DNA of 64,000 nucleotides from Gammaproteobacteria bacterium (GTDB lineage: Bacteria; Pseudomonadota; Gammaproteobacteria; SZUA-152), in contig DROS01000046.1 in NCBI GenBank assembly GCA_011321815.1, positions 1-64,000 on the forward strand. Direction: 5' to 3'. A program made the translations under genes and the position numbers. Positions 19,371 to 26,542 of this stretch are shown piece by piece. Position 1 is the first letter of the stretch, and each line of letters opens with the position of its first letter. Under the pieces are notes generated by a model that had not been told where the DNA came from, made no database searches, and worked only from the letters and a program-made list of their open reading frames with translations.

Positions 19371-19877
19371 TCAGAAGTCCCGGCCATAGGCTAATTTATC
19401 TAATAAATCCCCCACTTTGTTGACGTCGTTAACCCCTATAAGGCCAACTTTTTCTACGGAATCATTTTGTAGATTATTTATAAAGGAGTTTGTTGTAAAC
19501 ATTATATTCCCTGAGCCATCATCATTTATCTGTTTTTCAAGGTTTTGTAAATGATAAGGATAATAAGAAGTGAACGATTTAATGCTCATGTCATCCAAAA
19601 TAAGTACTCTTGTATTTGTTATTAAATAGATGGAATTTTTGGATTTGCGGTTCCCTTTTGTGGATATAAAAAATAATAAGGTGAAAAATACGGTATAAAT
19701 TCCAAAATTCAAAGGAACCAGCGATATAAAAAGAACAACCACAACAATAATGAACAATAAATTAAATCTTAAGCTAAAAGACTTTTTTGAAAAAGATTGT
19801 CCAGCCCATGTTACAATTTCACCATTTTCAAGTTCATCCTGTATCCAGGTGAAATTTTTCTTTGATAAGTTAATCAT
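19371..19877 (-). CDS. Small membrane protein with bacterial PH-like domain
   Basis: 168 residues. The start ELENGEIVTWAGQSF matches the opening of bacterial PH/DUF304-like proteins (LxxGExxxWxGQ). Two adjacent membrane helices (about 37-70) follow, then SIYLITNTRVLILDD, the first PH strand pair, and a soluble rest. Biochemical role unknown. Low GC, like the island that follows it. The stop lies close to the start of the NRAMP-like gene, suggesting cotranscription. Confidence 0.65.
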   Translation of the reverse strand: MINLSKKNFTWIQDELENGEIVTWAGQSFSKKSFSLRFNLLFIIVVVVLFISLVPLNFGIYTVFFTLLFFISTKGNRKSKNSIYLITNTRVLILDDMSIKSFTSYYPYHLQNLEKQINDDGSGNIMFTTNSFINNLQNDSVEKVGLIGVNDVNKVGDLLDKLAYGRDF

Positions 19878-19945
19878 AAGATTTATCTTTAGTGAAGTTG
19901 ATTTAAATGTTTTTTTAGCGGGAGGTTATAGATAATGTTTTAATC

Positions 19946-20101
19946 TCTTTGGGTTTAATTCCCCGCTGCTCGCAGCGACTGCCCCGCCCGCGAAACGCTT
20001 TGGGTATTCCGGCATGTTTTTAGCCGGGGAGACGTTATAAATGTTAATACCCCGTCAGCTCGCCTTAAGTGCCTACTGTTGGTGCTGTGGGGTAGTTTAT
20101 T
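19946..20101 (+). repeat. Full copy of the ~160-bp dispersed mosaic repeat
   Basis: Aligns over its whole length with 54259-54426: shared blocks are CTCTTTGGG, CCCCGCTGCTCGC, ATTCCGGCATGTTTTTAGCC, AATGTTAAT and the core TACTGTTGGTGCTG. TCCGGCAT...AGCCGG can form a hairpin. It separates the PH-like gene from the 116-aa gene. Confidence 0.85.
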
Positions 20102-20120
20102 CGGGTGGTTTTTTGGTTGA

Positions 20121-20471
20121 TTATCCGGCTGACACACCAGCCCATAAAAATAAAAGAGATGATTTAGCCAGGGACTCCTGAATGGTTTTTATTGCTGACT
20201 TGTGGTCATCAGTTACTTCAAGGCGAACAATGTCAGGCATGTTTTGTTTATTCCATGTGAATTTTTCACCTAGATAATGAATAAATCCTTCACCTTCCCC
20301 GTTGATGAGTATAACAGTCTCTATTTCTTTATCTGCTTCGAATAGACTAAAGGCTTCTTCGACAGTAATGCAACGAGATGCTGACAGTGAATTTTCAGGA
20401 TCGTTGTTATAGGCATCGGCTAGCTGTTTGTTATCGGTAATAATGATTCGGCATGGGTATACTTCAATCAT
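20121..20471 (-). CDS. Uncharacterised 116-aa protein, last gene of the biosynthetic-type operon
   Basis: I do not recognise this family. The protein looks soluble and alpha/beta: RIIITDNKQLADAYNN, VEEAFSLFEADKEIETVILI, IVRLEVTDDHKSAIKTIQES, with a hydrophobic C-terminus LLFLWAGVSAG. It contains two cysteines. Its ATG overlaps the stop of the asparagine-synthetase-like gene by 8 bp (ATGATTGA), so it is translationally coupled and likely belongs to the same pathway. It could be a partner, carrier or regulator of the synthetase; nothing in the sequence decides. Confidence 0.7.
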   Translation of the reverse strand: MIEVYPCRIIITDNKQLADAYNNDPENSLSASRCITVEEAFSLFEADKEIETVILINGEGEGFIHYLGEKFTWNKQNMPDIVRLEVTDDHKSAIKTIQESLAKSSLLFLWAGVSAG

Positions 20472-21984
20472 GATTTTTTCCTTCTCGATTTAGCAGCCAG
20501 TTATTCAAAGTAATTAACCCATAAAAAAGTAGTGGTGAATCAGTAGCGCTTAGAAAATCAGTATGTTCAAGTATTTCTTCGTTAAAATAACCGGTTGATT
20601 TTAATTCTGTAATATTGATCATCTCAGCTGGCATATTTTCAATAAAATGTTTAAGTGGAATAATAGTTCCAGATTTTTTACGCTTTATGATGCTTTCAGG
20701 TATTTTGCGCTTAAATAATTCATTTAACACCAGTTTTCCGTTGGGATAAGTATATCTTTTTTCATCTTTAAGATGAAATGCAGATTGATAAACGCTCAGG
20801 TTCGTCAATGGATGGTGTACCGATACGCCATATCGTTTTCCAGGATAATAAGATTGCGGAAAAATCATGCCTCCCTGTTTTTCAATAGTGTTGAGATAAA
20901 ATAATTTTCTAAGAAGCTCCCCGGGATAAAATTCGATTTTTTTATTTAGATATTCAATGACATAATCTATCAATTCATTGCCATGGATAAAAATATCATT
21001 TAGCCGGTTGAAAAAACGGCAGTGTGTATAAGCATAAATCCATCCAAGAGATATTTGAGGATGCTGGGCATGCGCGAATAATACACTGGTATTTTTTACG
21101 CCGCCAAAAACAGGGTCTCCTCCCTCACCGGTAATTGCCGTGTTGGATGTTGCCTGCGCCAGAGCATATTTGGCAATAACACAGGTATCAATAACCGGAC
21201 CACTATGTCCCCGGGTAAATTGTTTGTGTTGACGTATAAAATTATCCGGTGAAAGTTGTGCATAGCGCAATGGTACCTGGCAATGTTCAGCTATTTCTCG
21301 GGCATATTGAATCTCTCCATCGCCATATTTACTTAATGCGTCATCATCATAACCCATCGTTAATATTTCAGCAGTTCCGCCATTACGGTTAAAGCAATGA
21401 GCCATGGCGGAAGAGTCAATACCTCCCGAGCACCATATGTCAAAATGCTGATGATTCTTTTGCAGCTTTGATGCTTCTTCAAAAATACATTTTTCAACAT
21501 CATTTATATGGGCATTGTCTGTTTCTTCTATGGGAGTGAACACGCTTTCTTCAGTGATTTTATTGTTTTTGTAATGATAAAGCGTAATATTTTTGCATGA
21601 TTTAATCTCGTTAAATGCAGTCATACCCTGCGGTATATAACCCAATGAAAAATATAATGCCAAAGCTTCTTCAGATAGACTCAAGTTGATGTCATTTTTT
21701 TCAATCCACCAGTCAATATGTAAAATATCATTTGTTAAAAATAATTTACTGTCAGTGTGTATGAATAATAGAGGATATTGTCCAAGATAGTCACGGCCAA
21801 AGGTAATTTGTCGATTTTTTATGTTGACTTCAATTGCAATCCCACGTTCCCGATTAATTAAATCACGGGATGACTTTAAATCTTCAAACCCGGGAGATAC
21901 ATATAAAATATTGTTGGAATACTTTTTTTCAACAAACCCACGCATTTGTATTTTAAAAATATCTAGTTCTATTTCCAGCCACAT
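20464..21984 (-). CDS. Asparagine-synthetase-like ATP-dependent amide synthetase lacking the glutaminase Cys
   Basis: 506 residues. The C-terminal PP-loop synthetase has WCSGGIDSSAMAH (SGGxDS at 186-192), TGEGGDPVFGG (286-296) and a C-terminal IKRKKSGTIIPL segment. It should adenylate a carboxylate and form an amide or C-N bond. The N-terminal half keeps the late glutaminase-fold motif GRDYLGQYPLLF but starts MWLEIELD, without the Met-Cys nucleophile of class II amidotransferases, so it cannot hydrolyse glutamine by the usual route. This recalls beta-lactam synthetases and lasso-peptide cyclases, which use an internal or peptide amine. Start at ATG 21984, 4 bp after the methyltransferase stop. 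Low-GC sequence compared with the housekeeping flanks. Confidence 0.85.
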   Translation of the reverse strand: MWLEIELDIFKIQMRGFVEKKYSNNILYVSPGFEDLKSSRDLINRERGIAIEVNIKNRQITFGRDYLGQYPLLFIHTDSKLFLTNDILHIDWWIEKNDINLSLSEEALALYFSLGYIPQGMTAFNEIKSCKNITLYHYKNNKITEESVFTPIEETDNAHINDVEKCIFEEASKLQKNHQHFDIWCSGGIDSSAMAHCFNRNGGTAEILTMGYDDDALSKYGDGEIQYAREIAEHCQVPLRYAQLSPDNFIRQHKQFTRGHSGPVIDTCVIAKYALAQATSNTAITGEGGDPVFGGVKNTSVLFAHAQHPQISLGWIYAYTHCRFFNRLNDIFIHGNELIDYVIEYLNKKIEFYPGELLRKLFYLNTIEKQGGMIFPQSYYPGKRYGVSVHHPLTNLSVYQSAFHLKDEKRYTYPNGKLVLNELFKRKIPESIIKRKKSGTIIPLKHFIENMPAEMINITELKSTGYFNEEILEHTDFLSATDSPLLFYGLITLNNWLLNREGKNHD

Positions 21985-21988
21985 TTGT

Positions 21989-23530
21989 TTACACCCTTTG
22001 TGCTTTTATTCGTTTATTTTTCTGTATCAGGAAAGTAACAAACATAGAGTTGGCATTTATAATGTCTACAAAACCAAACCCTGTTTTTTTAAAGGTATCC
22101 AGATACCAGAGTAAAGATCGTGGTGTTAATACATTTTTTAACTGGGTGTATTTTTTAAATATTTCATTATCAGTCATTCCACTGTTACGTTTAAAATCAT
22201 CATATAATGAATAAGAGAGTGGAGATGATGTCAGTTTTTCTGTTAAAATAAAAATCCCGTCTTGGTTTAGTGAATGTTTTATTTCCTGTAAATATTGTTC
22301 TCTCTGGTGAATAAAGTGTAATACCCAGTTGGCGATAATGACGTCAAATGGTCCATGCGCTACTGGAAATTCTTCGGAGCATATCAATGTTGCTTTTTTA
22401 AATGATCTATCAAGCATTTTCTGAGAATTATCAACACCAAAGAGGTTGCGGTATCCCTCATTGTGGAGCCGCTTCAATGTTTCCCCTGTTGCACTACCAA
22501 TATCAATAATTTTTGGATTTCTGAAGCCGCACTTATTAACTACTTCTACCGTTTTATCAATAACACGCTGGTAGTCAGGGATTTCCCGCTTGGCTATCGT
22601 TGAGAAATTTTTTGCAACTTCTTCATCAAATTTCCATGATCCGGTTTCCATGCCGAACTGTTGAGATATTTTATTTCTCTCAACCGTGCGTTTTTTACTA
22701 AGAGGGTCGTTTTCCCATGAGCGTCTGAATCCTTTCTTGTCAGGAAGATTGTCTTCAAGACTGCTCAATTTTTTTGAGTCATCTTTCACATAACGAACAG
22801 CAAGCCTCAAGGGGATTTTTGAGTCAGAAATATTTTCATTTGAATAATTGAGCATATGCCTGGTTTTTGGAAATTCGAGTGTGGGTTCATTTTTCCCAAA
22901 ACCATTTAAGCTAAACATAAGGTCCAGTGCCCGAAGGGATGATGTGGCACATATGCCGAGCAAAGATTCCTTTCCATCGGGAAGATTGACTTCCTGTCTG
23001 TGTGTGTATTCCGTTATCAGGGCAGAGGGCGGTAATTTTCCATTACGTATGATTTGTGGATATGTGGTTTCGATGACAATGGTTTCTTTAGCGACTCGAC
23101 ATATTTCATCAATAATATTTTTTGGATCAACAAATAAGTAGATAACGCCAGCCATTAATATGACATCATATGAATCTTCATTTTTTTCTTTGATAAAACT
23201 TCGGATGTCTTGCTGGTAAATATGGGCGCGATTTTTCCAGGGAGTTAGCAGTTTTTGTGATTGTGCTGCATACTCTTTTTGTAATTCGACACCTGTATAA
23301 GATGCTGCACCATGATGCAGCGCCCATTGACCAGCGGCCCCCATGCATGAACCAAGATCCAGAATATTTTTATCCTGAATTAACCATTGGGGCAGCAGCA
23401 CATGTAATTTATCTTCCAACATTTCTTTTGACACAGGGTTGAAGCTCCTGTTTTGTCTGTTATCCAGAAGATAAAATTCTGGGCAATTGTCAAAAACACA
23501 ATGGTTTTTGTGGTTATCTATCATATTCAT
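21989..23530 (-). CDS. Two-domain SAM methyltransferase with CmoA-like C-terminal half
   Basis: 513 residues, two Rossmann methyltransferase domains in tandem. Domain 1 (about 30-260) has ILDLGSCMGAAGQWALHHGA and VILMAGVIYLFVDPKNII. Domain 2 (about 285-510) opens GSWKFDEEVAKNF, matching the GDWTFDERVAEVF opening of E. coli CmoA, then IIDIGSATGETLKRL, and ends with LTEKL, LYDDFKRNSGMTDNEIF and LKNVL, again CmoA-like. CmoA makes carboxy-SAM; the residue aligning with E. coli Arg199 (carboxylate binding, from memory) is Tyr here, so ordinary methyl transfer is also possible. The gene follows the cupin across a 46-bp palindrome and precedes the synthetase by 4 bp. Confidence 0.8.
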   Translation of the reverse strand: MNMIDNHKNHCVFDNCPEFYLLDNRQNRSFNPVSKEMLEDKLHVLLPQWLIQDKNILDLGSCMGAAGQWALHHGAASYTGVELQKEYAAQSQKLLTPWKNRAHIYQQDIRSFIKEKNEDSYDVILMAGVIYLFVDPKNIIDEICRVAKETIVIETTYPQIIRNGKLPPSALITEYTHRQEVNLPDGKESLLGICATSSLRALDLMFSLNGFGKNEPTLEFPKTRHMLNYSNENISDSKIPLRLAVRYVKDDSKKLSSLEDNLPDKKGFRRSWENDPLSKKRTVERNKISQQFGMETGSWKFDEEVAKNFSTIAKREIPDYQRVIDKTVEVVNKCGFRNPKIIDIGSATGETLKRLHNEGYRNLFGVDNSQKMLDRSFKKATLICSEEFPVAHGPFDVIIANWVLHFIHQREQYLQEIKHSLNQDGIFILTEKLTSSPLSYSLYDDFKRNSGMTDNEIFKKYTQLKNVLTPRSLLWYLDTFKKTGFGFVDIINANSMFVTFLIQKNKRIKAQRV

Positions 23531-23548
23531 GAATACACCCCGATTTTT

Positions 23549-23594
23549 ATATACCGTGTCGTTTGAGATTTAAATCTCAAACGACACGGTATAT
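23549..23594. repeat. Perfect 46-bp palindrome inside the operon
   Basis: ATATACCGTGTCGTTTGAGA plus TTT is followed without a gap by its exact reverse complement (AAATCTCAAACGACACGGTA plus TAT), centred on TTTAAA. It fills the spacer between the cupin stop and methyltransferase start. On the plus strand the hairpin is followed by TTTTTGA; on the coding (minus) strand it is followed by AAAAATCGG, so it is not a classical terminator for the operon. It may act as an RNA hairpin stabilising or separating transcript segments, or as a protein-binding site. Confidence 0.95.
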
Positions 23595-23609
23595 TTTTGA
23601 TAAAATAGT

Positions 23610-24281
23610 TCATCCTGTTAAATATGTTCCATGGTACATAGGATGGTTATTTTCAAGATTTCCAACTGAGCTGAAGATATGCAACGGCAAGACAAGTAAA
23701 TGATCACCATCGGTTTCAAAATGATGTGGACACATTTTTTGGAGGATGAGTGATTTCCCAGGGTGAAGTTCTTCAGTTATACAGTTTTCCCCCATTCCAA
23801 CAATACAGTTCCCTGTACCGGAAAGTATGTAAACCACTCGGGCCGTTGAATGAATATGATGTGCTTGCTCTGATGAATAGGGCGGAATATCCAGCAATTG
23901 TAATGTTGGGTCTCCCGGTCTTTCTGGTGGAAATATTTGCTTTGTTGAGCAACCATTAACATAAGGCAGACTGGTTTTTTTTGTTATCGTTGATGATTTT
24001 TCCTCTGGCGTATATCCACGAATAATTGTGGCAATATGCTGACTTGTTGTGCTGTCAGGACCACATTTTATGTGTGCAGTTGTTTTGTCTTCTGATAAAT
24101 AAAATAGTGAGTCACCTTTTTCTACTGTAATATGATTGCTGCCAATAAATGTCTTAAAATGATATAAGTCATCAGGTCTTGATTCCACTATCGTGCTTGT
24201 TTCTGCGTCAAAATAATCAACACCATAAAAATGGGCGGTTTTTTTGATATTGTCCGGGTTATTATTCATTGGTATTTTCAC
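23610..24281 (-). CDS. Cupin-domain protein
   Basis: 223 residues. The C-terminal half has a cupin metal site: EQAHHIHSTARVVYILSG (motif 1, His pair) and CPHHFETDGDHLLVLPLH (motif 2). The N-terminal half (residues 35-75, with YHFKTFIGSNHITVEKGDSL) may be a second, degenerate barrel. Cupins in biosynthetic operons serve as dioxygenases, isomerases, hydrolases or ligand sensors; the sequence does not decide. It lies between the NRAMP-like transporter (41 bp) and the methyltransferase, same strand. Confidence 0.75.
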   Translation of the reverse strand: MKIPMNNNPDNIKKTAHFYGVDYFDAETSTIVESRPDDLYHFKTFIGSNHITVEKGDSLFYLSEDKTTAHIKCGPDSTTSQHIATIIRGYTPEEKSSTITKKTSLPYVNGCSTKQIFPPERPGDPTLQLLDIPPYSSEQAHHIHSTARVVYILSGTGNCIVGMGENCITEELHPGKSLILQKMCPHHFETDGDHLLVLPLHIFSSVGNLENNHPMYHGTYLTG

Positions 24282-24322
24282 TCCCTAATATTGCTTCTGT
24301 TTTCACAGAGATACTTTCATTT

Positions 24323-25615
24323 TTATCGGGTAATGATCAGCCACAGGTAAGCAATACTGAACAATGTCATAATTGTGATGCCGAAACGACTCCACAAGGT
24401 CATTAAATTATTCGGCCTGTCGGTTTTCTGAATGGTGTTTCCGTGCATTACCTTGAAGTTGATATAGGCAATAATGGGCGCTGAAACGAAAGAAACAATG
24501 GTGGCAATGGTAACGATCATTCCCATGGCTCCTGACACGTTTTTGATGATCAAAAATACACTGATGGTGCCAATGACTGCTGCGAGCAATATGGTGCGGT
24601 ATACTACTGTTGAAGTATTTCCCGGCAGCTCATGGTTACCTTTGTTTTTCCAGATGCAGTAGCTTTCCTGCAAGGTTCGAGGATACGCATCCAGGCAGGT
24701 CAGGGTGGTGCTGAACATCGTCGCCAGGGCTGCTATGCCAATCAACGGATACGCCCAGCTCCCCAACGAATCCGTATACATATTAATGAGCTGACCCGCA
24801 AAAACCGACCCGATTGCTGAAGGCGGTTCATTGCTGCCAAACATGACCAGTGCGCCGAGTGATAAAAAGGCCATGGCTAAAAGGGCGGTACCAAAGAAAC
24901 CTACCCGAAAATCCAGCATTGCCTTGCGCAGAGAGGCGCGGGTTCCATTGCTTCGGTTGGCTTCTTCGGACCAGACCGAATGCCAGATGCTGACGTCCAT
25001 TGGTGCGGGCATCCAGCCAAGAAAAGCCGCTAAAAAAATAATGTCTGCATATTCATAAAGGCTGAAAAGGGGCGTTGCATCGGGATGAATGCCACCAGGG
25101 GACACTAATAATACAGTGGTCAGTGCGGTGATGGTGGTCAGTGTTAAAATGATAATTACCGCTTTCATTACCTTGTCCAGCATGCTGTATTGCCCAACAT
25201 ACAAAATAATTGCTGCGGCAAGGAGGACCATCATCGCAGGAAGGTGGGGCATATATTCTACGGGCACCTGAAGACCAAAAAAATGTATGGCGATTGAACT
25301 GGTGACAATGGTCACCGCAGCTTGAATCAGGCACATGGACAATACTGTCATGACAACATAAACCGCCAATGCCCATTTTCCAAGGTCGTAGTATCCATGC
25401 AAAATATTACGCCCGGTCAGGGCGGTATATTGAGGGCCAAACTTATAGAATGGATACTTGATAAGATGGATCAAAGGGATCAGCAAAAGAAAAATATACT
25501 GATAGCTTGCGCCCGCTTTGGTGGACATGACCAGGTGTGACACGCCGACCGCCGCACCGGCATAAAGCAATCCAGGACCCAGTGCGGATAAGGTTTTTGT
25601 CAGATGGTTTACCAT
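24323..25615 (-). CDS. NRAMP-fold transporter of the 'GVSHLV' type
   Basis: 430 residues, about 11 transmembrane segments, NRAMP layout. TM1 is LGPGLLYAGAAVGVSHLVMS, lacking the DPGN metal motif. TM6 is LGWMPAPMDVSIWHSVWSEE, retaining MP and HS but with PMDVS in place of the usual metal-coordinating stretch. Such proteins are annotated as NRAMP-like metal transporters, but the changed ligands make another substrate plausible. As first gene of the operon it may import a precursor or export the product. A pair of LytTR-type operator repeats lies about 100-130 bp upstream of its start. Confidence 0.8.
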   Translation of the reverse strand: MVNHLTKTLSALGPGLLYAGAAVGVSHLVMSTKAGASYQYIFLLLIPLIHLIKYPFYKFGPQYTALTGRNILHGYYDLGKWALAVYVVMTVLSMCLIQAAVTIVTSSIAIHFFGLQVPVEYMPHLPAMMVLLAAAIILYVGQYSMLDKVMKAVIIILTLTTITALTTVLLVSPGGIHPDATPLFSLYEYADIIFLAAFLGWMPAPMDVSIWHSVWSEEANRSNGTRASLRKAMLDFRVGFFGTALLAMAFLSLGALVMFGSNEPPSAIGSVFAGQLINMYTDSLGSWAYPLIGIAALATMFSTTLTCLDAYPRTLQESYCIWKNKGNHELPGNTSTVVYRTILLAAVIGTISVFLIIKNVSGAMGMIVTIATIVSFVSAPIIAYINFKVMHGNTIQKTDRPNNLMTLWSRFGITIMTLFSIAYLWLIITR

Positions 25616-25711
25616 GTAATTTCTCTCTTGAATGTGTAACTTCCCGCTAAAATTTCAACCGGGTTACATAAAGATTATCTGGAGAAACAGAAAACCACAG
25701 CTACTATCTGG

Positions 25712-25745
25712 CAAATGGTGGTATGTTGGTACAAGTGGTTGTTAT
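25712..25745 (-). promoter_or_regulatory. Paired LytTR-type operator repeats upstream of the NRAMP/cupin operon
   Basis: On the minus strand ATAACAACCACTTG and ATACCACCATTTG are direct repeats whose CC pairs lie exactly 20 bp apart (25738 and 25718). The half-sites ACCACTTG and ACCATTTG match the repeats at 28372-28426 and 30152-30207. They lie about 100-130 bp before the 25615 start, a normal activator distance. Confidence 0.6.
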
Positions 25746-25825
25746 CCGGGGGTGGGAGGGGAGGTGTTGGGAATGTATAACCAGGTGTGGGTTCCCATGG
25801 AGCATGGGAACCAGGGGCAGGCGTA

Positions 25826-26542
25826 TCAGGCAATCGAGGGAAAATTATCCATAAAATTCCGGCTGACCGGTATGGTGTGATTGCCGTAGGTGGAGATTTG
25901 TCCCAGGCCATTATCCAGTTTTTCGATATATTTTATATAGTCTGGGTTTATCATATGTTGCCGGTGGCAACGTTTTAACTGGCTGTTGTCATCAAACACC
26001 TTGAGTGGCAAATTGGTTTGAAATTCCTGGTCACTATCACCCGTGACAAGGTGTACACCCGTTGTCGGGCTGGAATAGGCGTGAATGATTTCTTTGACGT
26101 TGATCAGGTAATACCGGTTTCCCTGATAACAAGGGACAAATTTCAGTTCGGTGGGAAATGCTTCGGTAATAACCGGCTGTGGCTGGTGGTTTTCTTTCAG
26201 GCGTGAGAGCGTTATATTCAGACGGTCGGTTTTTACCGGTTTAAGTAAAAAATCGATGGCATTTTTTTTGAATGCCTCAATGGCATATTCACCATGGGCG
26301 GTAACAAATACAATCCGGGGCATATTGTCTTTGTCCAGCATGCTGAGCATTTCGATGCCGGATATTTTGGGCATGTTGATATCAAGAAATATAACATCAG
26401 GATGTTTGCTGTTGATGTCTCGTATTGCCTCAAATGCATTGGCGCATGCGCCGATGATATCGAAGGCCTGGTCGGCGCCGATTTTCTTTTCCAGGTCTTC
26501 GCGGGCATTGGGTTCATCATCAACAATCATTGTGCGGATCAT
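25826..26542 (-). CDS. LytTR-family response regulator (BtsR/YehT-like)
   Basis: 239 residues. Receiver domain: MIVDDEPNAREDLEKK (acidic pair), DVIFLDINMPKISG (phospho-accepting Asp), FVTAHGE and FLLKPVK (conserved Lys). The C-terminal LytTR DNA-binding domain (about 135-235) contains YLINVKEIIHAYSS and CHRQHMINPDYIKYIEKLD. Start at ATG 26542, overlapping the kinase stop by 4 bp (ATGA) with AGGAGC just upstream; a 15-codon upstream extension is inside the kinase gene and unlikely. It is the probable ligand of the 20-bp spaced repeats in this region and the probable activator of the neighbouring operon. Confidence 0.92.
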   Translation of the reverse strand: MIRTMIVDDEPNAREDLEKKIGADQAFDIIGACANAFEAIRDINSKHPDVIFLDINMPKISGIEMLSMLDKDNMPRIVFVTAHGEYAIEAFKKNAIDFLLKPVKTDRLNITLSRLKENHQPQPVITEAFPTELKFVPCYQGNRYYLINVKEIIHAYSSPTTGVHLVTGDSDQEFQTNLPLKVFDDNSQLKRCHRQHMINPDYIKYIEKLDNGLGQISTYGNHTIPVSRNFMDNFPSIA

